Positions 1 to 6,546 of a stretch of 7,344 bases of DNA are shown piece by piece. The notes beneath the pieces are model-generated. The model worked only from the letters and a program-made list of their open reading frames with translations. It had not been told where the DNA came from and did no database searches. The DNA lies in NCBI GenBank assembly GCA_937892835.1, contig CALBHM010000477.1:1-7344 (forward strand), read 5' to 3'. The position numbers were made by a program, and so were the translations under genes. The stretch is from an uncultured Ruminococcus sp. Its GTDB lineage: Bacteria; Bacillota; Clostridia; Oscillospirales; Acutalibacteraceae. The stretch's first letter is position 1, and each line of letters begins with the position of its first letter.

Positions 1-335
1 TTGCAAAGCTTTTGCTGTGTGATCGTGACATTTATTTCTTTGACGAGCCGACCAAGGGCATGGATGCGGAATTCAAAAAGATTTTTTCAGAAATTTTATC
101 CGAACTTAAATCAAAAAATAAAACAATAATTATTATTTCTCATGACATAGATTTTTGCGCAGAAAATGCCGAGCTTTGCGCAATGCTTTTCGACAAAAAT
201 ATTGCCGCAGTTAACACGACGGAAGAGTTTTTTGACGGAAACCGTTTTTACACAACGGCGGCAAATAAAATTTCAAAAGGTTTTATTGACGGCGCAATAA
301 CAGACAAGGATGTGATCAAATGTCTAAAAAAATAA
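1..335 (+). CDS. ECF transporter ATP-binding protein, C-terminal part (5' truncated by window edge)
   Basis: This is the C-terminal end of an ABC ATPase that powers an energy-coupling factor (ECF) vitamin or metal importer at the inner face of the membrane. The reading frame is open to the left edge, and the first full codon is at 3, so the TTG at 12 is not the true start. Visible motifs are ALAxLL-like residues from the end of the signature helix, a Walker B IYFFDEP with Asp at 42-44 and catalytic Glu at 45-47, a D-loop (TKGMDA), and the H-loop His at 141-143 in IISHD. The C-terminal segment EFFDGNRFYTTAANKISKGF followed by a short acidic/basic tail resembles ECF-type (EcfA-like) ATPases, including the double-ATPase fusions common in Clostridia; this is from memory of the family. 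Walker A and most of the protein lie outside the window, so a fusion cannot be excluded. Its 3' end overlaps the S-component gene by 16 bases, which implies translational coupling. Confidence 0.88.
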   Translation, partial: AKLLLCDRDIYFFDEPTKGMDAEFKKIFSEILSELKSKNKTIIIISHDIDFCAENAELCAMLFDKNIAAVNTTEEFFDGNRFYTTAANKISKGFIDGAITDKDVIKCLKK

Positions 336-1015
336 TCACGCTTTTTGTCTTTATTCTCGGAATTCCTGCGATAATTTTCGGCTGCTCCAAGCTGATAATT
401 TCAAAGCAATATTACGTTGCAAGCGCATTGATTATAGCTCTCGCATTGGCCGCAGTTTTTCTGAACCTTGAAAAGAAAAAAATGAAAACAAGGGAGCTTG
501 TCGCAATCGCATGCGTAGTCGCTCTTGCGGTTGTCGGACGTGCGGCTCTGTTCATGTTTCCGCAGGTCAAACTCACCTGTGCGATCGTAATTCTTGCGGC
601 GATATCTTTCGGACCTTATGTTGGCTTTCTGTGCGGCTCGCTTTCGATGCTTGTTTCAAACATATTTTTCGGCCAGGGCACACACACACCCTTTCAGATG
701 TTCGGCATGGGTCTTGTAGCATTTCTCTGCGGACTGATTTTTTATAAAAAAAGCTACGGCAGAAACCGCTGGGCGGTCGCAATTGTCGGAGGAATTTTGT
801 GCTTCGCCGTGTATGGCTTTATTGTCGATTCAAGCTCGGCTCTGTTTTTCTCCGCCGAACCGACGATCAAAGCCATGCTCCCCGTTTACATCTCGGGTAT
901 GAGCTTCAACGCAATTCACGCCGTAACAACGCTTGTTGCGCTTTTCGTCGCAACACCGTACATTCAGGATACATTTGATCGTATTGCAAAAAAATACGGA
1001 CTTTTCGGAGCTTGA
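320..1015 (+). CDS. ECF transporter S component (substrate-binding membrane protein)
   Basis: This is a 231-residue hydrophobic protein, the likely substrate-specificity (S) subunit of an ECF importer. The core starts near residue 56 with KTRELVAIACVVALAVVGRA, followed by a Gly/Phe-rich region (residues 95-140) with SNIFFGQGTHTPFQMFGMG and several further membrane segments to about residue 213. That arrangement matches the ECF S-component superfamily. Residues 5-24 and 32-50 form two extra N-terminal hydrophobic segments, giving roughly eight in all instead of the usual six. The ATG at 320 is supported by AAGGA at 306-310, nine bases upstream; the internal ATG at 482 would remove the two extra segments but has no clear ribosome site. 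Its place directly after an ECF ATPase gene and directly before a DUF4430 lipoprotein suggests they form one uptake system. The substrate cannot be read from the sequence; cobalamin or a related corrinoid is an inference from the lipoprotein. The T component is not in the window and presumably lies upstream. Confidence 0.85.
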   Translation: MSKKIITLFVFILGIPAIIFGCSKLIISKQYYVASALIIALALAAVFLNLEKKKMKTRELVAIACVVALAVVGRAALFMFPQVKLTCAIVILAAISFGPYVGFLCGSLSMLVSNIFFGQGTHTPFQMFGMGLVAFLCGLIFYKKSYGRNRWAVAIVGGILCFAVYGFIVDSSSALFFSAEPTIKAMLPVYISGMSFNAIHAVTTLVALFVATPYIQDTFDRIAKKYGLFGA

Positions 1016-1033
1016 ATAACAATAGGCTACTTG

Positions 1034-1039
1034 AAAGGA
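1034..1039 (+). promoter_or_regulatory. Ribosome binding site deciding the lipoprotein start
   Basis: AAAGGA lies eight bases upstream of the ATG at 1048. It selects that start over an in-frame upstream TTG at 1012, which lies inside the end of the S-component gene and would put twelve polar residues ahead of the signal peptide. Confidence 0.75.
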
Positions 1040-1047
1040 TTGATAAC

Positions 1048-1761
1048 ATGAAAAAATATATTTCTCTTTTACTTGTTTCCGTTTTGATTCTTCTCTCCGG
1101 CTGCAGCATGACCGTAACTAAAGTTGAGAACACAACATCCGACGAGCAGCACATAATAACAAAAGAAGAAATAACAACCTCGACCACCAGCTCGGCAGTG
1201 GCCTCAACAACGGTTTATACTACAACTGCACCAAATACAACAACCGTCAAAAGAACAACAACTGCACACACGACCAAGTCCGCCAAGGTCACAACCACAA
1301 AGAAGCAAGTTAAACCCATAACCTGCACGATCGAGATTGAATGTAAAACTATTCTCAACAATCTTGACAGCCTTCGTCCGGAGAAAAAAGCGTTTCTGCC
1401 AAAGGACGGATACATTCTCAAAGAAACAACTGTTTCCGTTGCCGAGGGCAGTACGGTTTTTGACGTGCTGAAGCTCGTTTGCAAGCAGAACACATGCCCC
1501 GAAAAATGCACCTACTGCCGCAAATCCGGAATTCAGCTTGAATATGTTTATACCCCCGGCTATGACAGCGAATATATCCGAGGAATTCATCAGCTCTACG
1601 AAAAGGACTGCGGAACGCAATCGGGCTGGATGTATTCGGTCAACGGAGTTTTTCCGAACTACGGCGTTAATAAATACACCGTCAAAAACGGTGATGATAT
1701 AAAACTGCGTTACACCTGCAACGGCCTCGGAGAAGACCTCGGAGCAAGCTTCATGGGTTGA
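1048..1761 (+). CDS. DUF4430 lipoprotein, putative ligand-capture partner of the ECF transporter
   Basis: This is a 237-residue secreted lipoprotein. The signal peptide MKKYISLLLVSVLILLSGC ends in a lipobox (LLSGC), so Cys19 should be lipid-anchored on the outer face of the membrane. Residues about 29-86 are a Thr/Ser/Lys-rich low-complexity stalk. Residues about 95-230 contain a DUF4430-type domain, with TVFDVLKLVCKQN, a Tyr-rich stretch, DCGTQSGWMYSVNG (about 187-200), FPNYGVNKYTVKNGD and a final YTCNGLGEDLG. DUF4430 is related to the beta domain of eukaryotic cobalamin carriers (transcobalamin, intrinsic factor). Together with the adjacent ECF genes, this suggests surface capture of a cobalamin-like ligand and delivery to the S component. 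That function is inferred. Eight cysteines follow the lipobox Cys, four of them clustered at residues 145-157 (C-x4-C-x3-C-x2-C). The gene follows the S component after 32 bases with no promoter or terminator visible between, so they are probably cotranscribed. Confidence 0.85.
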   Translation: MKKYISLLLVSVLILLSGCSMTVTKVENTTSDEQHIITKEEITTSTTSSAVASTTVYTTTAPNTTTVKRTTTAHTTKSAKVTTTKKQVKPITCTIEIECKTILNNLDSLRPEKKAFLPKDGYILKETTVSVAEGSTVFDVLKLVCKQNTCPEKCTYCRKSGIQLEYVYTPGYDSEYIRGIHQLYEKDCGTQSGWMYSVNGVFPNYGVNKYTVKNGDDIKLRYTCNGLGEDLGASFMG

Positions 1762-1786
1762 CGAATAGCCAAAAATGGATTATAAT
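1758..1786 (+). promoter_or_regulatory. Sigma-A promoter of the rhodanese gene
   Basis: The -35 TTGACG (1758-1763, five of six consensus bases) and -10 TATAAT (1781-1786, perfect) are separated by exactly 17 bases. Transcription should start near 1793, about 22 bases before the rhodanese ATG. The TGA stop codon of the upstream lipoprotein gene (1759-1761) lies inside the -35 box. Confidence 0.82.
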
Positions 1787-1805
1787 GACATCAAAATTTT
1801 TTAAC

Positions 1806-1809
1806 GAGG
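1806..1809 (+). promoter_or_regulatory. Ribosome binding site deciding the rhodanese start
   Basis: GAGG lies five bases before the ATG at 1815. Earlier in-frame starts (TTG at 1758, ATG at 1785) fall within the -35 and -10 promoter boxes, upstream of the expected transcript start, so they cannot be used from this promoter. Confidence 0.68.
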
Positions 1810-1814
1810 TCAAT

Positions 1815-2132
1815 ATGATTACATACACAAAAATCACATTTGATGAAGCAAAAAATATGCTGGACGCAGGGCATTGTATAATGTTCGACGTGCGCACGGA
1901 TGAAGAATTTTTCACCGGTCATGCCGAGGGTGCGGTCAATTTTGACGTTGACACGATCAATGCCGAAACCGCCGCCGAGCTTATACCAAGTAAGGACACG
2001 CCGATTATTGTCTATTGCAAAACCGGCGAACGTGCCAAGCTTGCCGCCGAAGCCCTATGCGAACTCGGCTACACAAACGTTTGCGACGTCGGCAGTCTCG
2101 TCGAATGGCCTTACGGCTTGTCATTTGAATAA
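1815..2132 (+). CDS. Single-domain rhodanese-like sulfurtransferase
   Basis: This is a 105-residue cytoplasmic protein consisting of a single rhodanese domain, which carries sulfane sulfur as a persulfide on a catalytic cysteine. Residues 24-30 read FDVRTDE, the conserved DVR motif at the domain start, followed by FFTGHAEGAVNF (the usual GHIxGAxN motif). The active-site loop is CKTGER at residues 68-73, with Cys68 as the catalytic residue and the usual Gly and Arg. It is followed by AKLAAEALCELGYTNVCDVGS and a Trp-containing C-terminus, matching PspE/GlpE-like stand-alone rhodaneses in length and order. Two other cysteines (81 and 90) occur outside the loop. The gene has its own strong promoter and is followed at once by a terminator, so it is probably monocistronic. 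Context does not reveal its sulfur donor or acceptor, so a physiological role is not assigned. Confidence 0.92.
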   Translation: MITYTKITFDEAKNMLDAGHCIMFDVRTDEEFFTGHAEGAVNFDVDTINAETAAELIPSKDTPIIVYCKTGERAKLAAEALCELGYTNVCDVGSLVEWPYGLSFE

Positions 2133-2134
2133 AC

Positions 2135-2168
2135 AAAAAAGCCTCCCTTTTTTCTGGGAAGCTTTTTT
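2135..2168. terminator. Bidirectional intrinsic terminator after the rhodanese
   Basis: A 13-base arm (2135-2147, A6 then GCCTCCC) pairs with 2156-2168 (GGGAAGC then T6) around an 8-base loop, three bases after the rhodanese stop. It ends in a T run for + transcripts and also for - transcripts. The single imperfect position is C·A in the + transcript but a G·U wobble in the - transcript, so the hairpin is slightly better in the mfd direction and may serve both convergent genes. Confidence 0.8.
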
Positions 2169-2200
2169 CATATCCGTAGGGTTCGTCAAATTTTAATGCA

Positions 2201-2242
2201 GAAAGCAACAACCGCAACTCACAAAGCTATGCGAATTGCGGT
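2201..2242 (-). terminator. Probable intrinsic terminator of the mfd operon
   Basis: Positions 2233-2242 and 2211-2220 form a 10-bp stem in the - transcript, read as ACCGCAAUUC with GAGUUGCGGU, with one G·U pair and a 12-base loop. It begins six bases past the mfd stop and is followed by the moderately T-rich TGTTGCTTTC. On the + strand the same position is a C·A mismatch, which favours - strand function. Confidence 0.62.
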
Positions 2243-2247
2243 CTCTT

Positions 2248-5200
2248 TTATTCTGTGTCTGATTTTGTTCTGGACATGATTTCTAACGCCTTATTAATAA
2301 CCGCCAGCTGATCCTCGCCCGGCATAACCTTAACGGCAATATGGGGCTTGCCTGCGGCGGAAACAGTTATTCTGCCACGCATGTATTTGGCAAGGTTTGA
2401 TATTTTCTCCATATCGAGCGTTTCGATAAAGAGCTTGACGTTGCTGCCCGTTCGTCCTATCTCATAAACGCCCTGCTGCAACGCAGTGTTTCTGAGAAGT
2501 GAAACCGTGATAAGTCCCTGAACGCACTGCGGCGGCTCACCGAAGCGGTCTATAAGCTCATCGAGAACATCCTCGGCATCGTCATGATTTTTGATATCCG
2601 CAATTCGGCGATACATTGCCAGCTTCTGAGGAACATCCTCAATATAATCAGCCGGAATGTGTGCGTCAATCGGCAGGTCGATAAGACATTCCTTCTCGGG
2701 GATGGCCGAAATCTCGCCTTTTTCCTCACGAACGGCTTGGTCAAGCATTTTCAGATACATATCATAACCGACCGATTCCATGTGACCGTGCTGCTGTGCA
2801 CCGAGAATATTACCGGCGCCTCTGATTTCAAGGTCACGCATTGCAATATGGAATCCTGAACCGAACTCGGTATATTCACGGATAGCCGTCAGTCGCTTTG
2901 CGGCTACCTCGGTCAGCTCCTTGCCACGCCTGAACGTGAAATATGCGCTTGCACGCCTTGCCGAACGTCCGACACGGCCTCTTATCTGGTGGAGCTGTGC
3001 AAGACCGAGCTTGTCGGCGTCCTCGATGATAAGCGTGTTGACGTTGGGGATGTCGATGCCTGTTTCAATAATCGTTGTGCAAACAAGCACATCAATGTCA
3101 CCCTCAAGCAGGTCACGCCAAATATCGCTCAATTTATCCTCGGTCATCTGACCATGAGCGACGGCGATGTTTGCATCGGGAAGAAAATCTCTGAGCTTTG
3201 ATGCCATTCTTTCAATCGTTTCTGTTCTGTTATGCAGATAATAAACCTGTCCGCCACGGCGAAGCTCGGATTGAATCGCCTGAACAATAACGTCAAAATT
3301 ATACTCGATAACATAGGTCTGAACCGGGTGCCTGTCATGCGGTGCTTCCTCAAGAATCGACATATCCCTGATTCCCGTCATCGCCATATTGAGCGTTCTC
3401 GGAATCGGAGTTGCACTGAGCGTCAGCACGTCAACATTCGGATACTGCTCCTTAAGCTTCTCCTTCTGTGCAACACCGAAACGCTGCTCCTCGTCGACTA
3501 TTATCAGTCCGAGGTCACGGAACTCGATATCCTTTGAAATCAGTCTGTGCGTTCCGACGATGATATCAACATATCCCCTTTTTAGATCCTGCTTAATTTT
3601 TTTCTGCTGATTTGTCGGAACAAAACGTGAAATCATCTGCGCCTCAACAGGGAATCCGTCAAAGCGTTTGCAAATAGTTTGGTAATGCTGGAGCGCAAGA
3701 ATCGTTGTCGGAACAAGAATTGCGCATTGCTTGCCGTCGGCAACGCACTTGAATGCGGCACGGAGTGCAACCTCCGTCTTGCCGAAACCAACGTCACCGC
3801 AGAGAAGTCTGTCCATCGGATAAGGCTTCTCCATGTCGTTCTTTATCTCCTGAATACAACGAAGCTGATCGTCCGTTTCCTCATACTCAAAGCGGCGTTC
3901 AAAATCGTTCTGCATGTCAATATCGGGTGAAAAAGCGAAGCCCTTTATCTGCGTTCTCTTTGTATAAAGGTCAATCAGCTCTTGAGCAATATCCTTGACC
4001 GCCGAGCGAACACGGGAACGGGTTTTCTGCCATTCCTTGCCGCCAAGCTTATTGAGCTTAACGGTGCCGTTCTCGCTCTTTGATCCGATGTATCTCGACA
4101 CTTGATCAAGCTGAGTAACCGGCACATAGAGAATGTCGCCCTTGTCATATTTTATCTTAATATAATCCTTTATGTTTCCGTCGGCTTCAAGGCTTGTGAT
4201 ACCCTCAAAGATACCGATACCGTGAGCGGTGTGAACAATATAATCGCCCTTGTGAAGATCCTCAAGCGAATTGAACACCGCCGCCTTGTTAACCTTTTTG
4301 TTAGACTTTCTGACAGGCAGAGCCGTTCTGCTGCCATAGGTTATAACCGTCAGCTCAGCGTCTGGATATTCAAAGCCTGCCGAAAATCCGCCGGGCAATA
4401 CAATAACCTTGTTCGGGATCAGCTCATCCGGCGGCGTCGGCATATACGATGCCGAGAAGCCTTCACCCTGCAAATCCGAGGCCAAGGCCTGAGCCGATTT
4501 ATCCGTTCCGGCTATAACAAAAACCGAATGTCCTTTTTTCTGATACATCGGTTTAATATCGTCAATAAGCACGCTCATTGAACCGTTCCACGGCGAGAAC
4601 TGACGTGCGTTAAACGTCACAAGACCCTTGACGGGCGTATCAAACGAACCTCTTGCTATGTTGTCAAGATAGACCGCACCGAGATCCTCATAAACACCCA
4701 AAAGCTCGCTGAACTCGAGCATAAAGCGGTCAAGGCCCTTGCAAACTATGCCCTCCTCAAGGAAAGCCTTAAGCTCCTCATGGAAAAGCTCAAGTGAAGC
4801 GTTCGCATGCTCCTTGACGGCAAAGCTCTCGCTGACGAACAAAAGCGGTTCATCAATATAATCAAAAATCGATGCCGCACAAGGATAGATAAGCGGCAAA
4901 TATCTGTCAATATTCGGCAGATGAATTCCGCCATTAAGCTTCTCAAGGTCGGCTGAAAGAAGCTGCTTTGCCTGAACGGAGCCTTTACCTTTTGTCTTTG
5001 CTATCTGCTCTTCTATAAGGTCGGCAAGCTTGACGGGATTACAGCAAATCTCATTGGCCGGCGTAATTACAACGGAATTTGTCGAATCAATGCGTCGCTG
5101 GCTCTCTGTATCGAACGTCGATAGACAATCTATGCTGTCGCCCCAAAATTCAACACGGTACGGGTTGGCACAGTCGGGTGAAAAGATATCAATAATTCCG

Positions 5201-5730
5201 CCCCTGACGGCAAACTGACCCGATCCGTCAACCTGGTTGCTCCTTGTATATCCGGCATTGATGAGCCTATCGATAAGCTCATCCTGCTCGACTGTTTCCC
5301 CTACGGTGAGTGTTATCCTCTTGGCAATAAGCTCCTCGGGAGGAATTGTGAGCTGCAAGGCAGCCTCAACTGAGCAGACGACCGCACGCACACTTTCGTC
5401 TACAAGATGGCCGAGAACACTCAGTCTTGAATGCTCGTAATCACGGGATTTTATGTCGTCAGGGCGCAAGGATATGTCTCCGGCGGGATACATGACAGCA
5501 TCACAGCCAAAGGCATTGAGGTCTTTGCACAGCTTATTCGCCGAGCTTTCGTCGGGCGTTATAACTATTGCTTTGTGAGGTGAAAGGTCTTGACAGAGTG
5601 CCGATATCACATGCGCCTTATGAATCTGCGATAACCCGAGCGCACCCGCTGGCAAGCGTCGGTTCGTCACATTATAAAGCAGTGAGCGATACTCGCTCAA
5701 TCCTTTCAGAGCTTTTGTAAAACAGGACAT
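2248..5730 (-). CDS. mfd: Transcription-repair coupling factor Mfd
   Basis: This is a full-length 1160-residue Mfd (family usually about 1150-1180). It is a DNA translocase that displaces RNA polymerase stalled at DNA lesions and recruits UvrA for nucleotide excision repair. Domains visible in order: a UvrB-homology region at the N-terminus (about 25-230, including DGSGQFAVRGGIIDIFSP); a degenerate middle domain (about 300-470); a CarD-like RNA polymerase interaction domain opening with KGDYIVHTAHGIGIFEGI (about 494-560); superfamily 2 helicase lobe 1 with Walker A GDVGFGKTE (645-653, Lys651), DEEQ box (746-749) and LSATPIPRT (771-779); lobe 2 with TTIIETGIDIPN and QIRGRVGRS (915-923); and the TRCF C-terminal domain (about 1010-1115) with DVPQKLAMYRRI. 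The start at 5730 is set by GGAG (plus positions 5738-5741), seven bases upstream. It lies 17 bases after the HAD gene and is probably cotranscribed with it. In many Firmicutes mfd follows pth; here it does not. No motif appears damaged. Confidence 0.98.
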   Translation of the reverse strand: MSCFTKALKGLSEYRSLLYNVTNRRLPAGALGLSQIHKAHVISALCQDLSPHKAIVITPDESSANKLCKDLNAFGCDAVMYPAGDISLRPDDIKSRDYEHSRLSVLGHLVDESVRAVVCSVEAALQLTIPPEELIAKRITLTVGETVEQDELIDRLINAGYTRSNQVDGSGQFAVRGGIIDIFSPDCANPYRVEFWGDSIDCLSTFDTESQRRIDSTNSVVITPANEICCNPVKLADLIEEQIAKTKGKGSVQAKQLLSADLEKLNGGIHLPNIDRYLPLIYPCAASIFDYIDEPLLFVSESFAVKEHANASLELFHEELKAFLEEGIVCKGLDRFMLEFSELLGVYEDLGAVYLDNIARGSFDTPVKGLVTFNARQFSPWNGSMSVLIDDIKPMYQKKGHSVFVIAGTDKSAQALASDLQGEGFSASYMPTPPDELIPNKVIVLPGGFSAGFEYPDAELTVITYGSRTALPVRKSNKKVNKAAVFNSLEDLHKGDYIVHTAHGIGIFEGITSLEADGNIKDYIKIKYDKGDILYVPVTQLDQVSRYIGSKSENGTVKLNKLGGKEWQKTRSRVRSAVKDIAQELIDLYTKRTQIKGFAFSPDIDMQNDFERRFEYEETDDQLRCIQEIKNDMEKPYPMDRLLCGDVGFGKTEVALRAAFKCVADGKQCAILVPTTILALQHYQTICKRFDGFPVEAQMISRFVPTNQQKKIKQDLKRGYVDIIVGTHRLISKDIEFRDLGLIIVDEEQRFGVAQKEKLKEQYPNVDVLTLSATPIPRTLNMAMTGIRDMSILEEAPHDRHPVQTYVIEYNFDVIVQAIQSELRRGGQVYYLHNRTETIERMASKLRDFLPDANIAVAHGQMTEDKLSDIWRDLLEGDIDVLVCTTIIETGIDIPNVNTLIIEDADKLGLAQLHQIRGRVGRSARRASAYFTFRRGKELTEVAAKRLTAIREYTEFGSGFHIAMRDLEIRGAGNILGAQQHGHMESVGYDMYLKMLDQAVREEKGEISAIPEKECLIDLPIDAHIPADYIEDVPQKLAMYRRIADIKNHDDAEDVLDELIDRFGEPPQCVQGLITVSLLRNTALQQGVYEIGRTGSNVKLFIETLDMEKISNLAKYMRGRITVSAAGKPHIAVKVMPGEDQLAVINKALEIMSRTKSDTE

Positions 5731-5747
5731 TCTTAAGCTCCAATTCT

Positions 5748-6356
5748 TTAAATATTTATTTTATAATTTCTCATATCTTGTTTAAGCTTTTCAAAATCAC
5801 GGTCGGCAAAGCAATGAGTATTCATACCGAGCCGCTTTGCGGTGTCAATATTCGCCTGCATATCGTCGATAAAGAAACATTCTTCGGGTTTCAATGAAAA
5901 CACTTTAAACAAGGCCTTGTAAATGTTTTCCTCGGGCTTAATTTCATTATAATATGCCGAGATGATAAATCCGTCGAAAAAGGCAAAGGCAGGCACACTT
6001 TTTTTAAAATCATCAAACCAATCGGGGCAATTTGAAAGAAGATATATCTTGTATCCGTTTTCTTTGAGCGTTTTAACAACCGGATACATTTCAGCAATCG
6101 GCGGCATCTCCGCTTCACGTTCAAGCACCATTCTTCTAACCTCGGCATGAAGTCTTTCGGGAATACGGCTTGTCATTCTTTTCAATGCTTCTTCAACAGA
6201 AAGGTCTCCCTTATCCATTGCCGACCATTCCTTTGAGCGGAAGGTATTGGCAAGAACAACATCCTTATCCTCGGGAGCAAAATGATTTTTGACCGAGCGA
6301 ATCGGGTCAAAATCAATCAGAACCCCGCCCATATCAAACACAATATTTCTTATCAT
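5748..6356 (-). CDS. HAD-superfamily hydrolase, subfamily IA (YihX-like phosphatase)
   Basis: This is a 202-residue haloacid dehalogenase-like hydrolase, probably a small-molecule phosphatase in the cytoplasm. Motif I is VFDMGGVLIDFD with nucleophile Asp8; motif II is YLLSNCPD with Ser108; motif III is Lys140 in EIKPEENIY; motif IV is FFIDDMQANIDTAKRLGM with Asp164 and Asp165. The cap is the alpha-helical insert between motifs I and II (about 18-90). At the position two after the nucleophile, where many HAD phosphatases have a general acid/base Asp, this protein has Gly10; the same DxG form occurs in YihX, a known sugar-phosphate phosphatase, so it need not mean loss of activity. The substrate is unknown. 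GGAGG at plus 6364-6368 lies seven bases upstream of the ATG at 6356. It is the first gene of a probable two-gene operon with mfd, and no link to repair is evident from the protein itself. Confidence 0.9.
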   Translation of the reverse strand: MIRNIVFDMGGVLIDFDPIRSVKNHFAPEDKDVVLANTFRSKEWSAMDKGDLSVEEALKRMTSRIPERLHAEVRRMVLEREAEMPPIAEMYPVVKTLKENGYKIYLLSNCPDWFDDFKKSVPAFAFFDGFIISAYYNEIKPEENIYKALFKVFSLKPEECFFIDDMQANIDTAKRLGMNTHCFADRDFEKLKQDMRNYKINI

Positions 6357-6395
6357 TCAATCGCCTCCGTTCACGGAATCATTTATTACTTAGGT

Positions 6396-6424
6396 ATTAT
6401 ATAACAGTTTACATCAAAAATCAA
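6396..6424 (-). promoter_or_regulatory. Promoter of the HAD-mfd operon
   Basis: Read on the - strand, TTGATT (plus 6419-6424, four of six -35 bases) and a perfect TATAAT (plus 6396-6401) are separated by 17 bases. Transcription should start near plus 6389, about 30 bases before the HAD start codon. The TTGATT is part of a tandem TTGATTGATT, but only the inner copy has 17-base spacing. Confidence 0.72.
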
Positions 6425-6467
6425 TCAAGCCAAATCAAATAAATTGTCGTCCTATTTAGTTATGACA

Positions 6468-6492
6468 AAATCTTAATCAAAAATTAAGATTT
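6468..6492. repeat. Perfect 10-bp inverted repeat in the divergent intergenic region
   Basis: AAATCTTAAT (6468-6477) and ATTAAGATTT (6483-6492) are exact reverse complements around a 5-base CAAAA spacer. The arm is mostly A/T and has no following T run, so it is a poor terminator. Its position about 44-54 bases from each facing -35 box fits an operator for a dimeric regulator of one or both promoters, but this is inference only. The rest of 6357-6600 is AT-rich and holds the two promoters, the ribosome sites and a short GTGTTACAC palindrome (6528-6536); no small gene or RNA was seen. Confidence 0.55.
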
Positions 6493-6546
6493 CAAACACC
6501 AAAATTGCTTGAATTTCACATTATATTGTGTTACACTATTCGTTGC

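Noticed and set aside
1150..1310. Repetitive ACA/ACC-rich DNA that could be taken for a tandem repeat
   Set aside because: It has no fixed repeat unit; it encodes the Thr-rich stalk of the lipoprotein and is explained by amino acid composition.
1204..1620. Open frame of 138 codons on the - strand opposite the lipoprotein gene
   Set aside because: It is an antisense shadow of a strongly supported lipoprotein with signal peptide, lipobox and DUF4430 motifs; its protein shows no recognisable domain, and it arises from the Thr-rich ACA/ACC codons read backwards.
3100..3630. Several overlapping short frames on both strands within mfd, possible frameshift
   Set aside because: The mfd frame runs without interruption through the helicase motifs in this region, so no frameshift or embedded gene is needed.
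4102..4581. Open frame of 159 codons on the + strand inside mfd
   Set aside because: It lies wholly within the intact mfd coding sequence on the other strand and has no ribosome site or recognisable motif.
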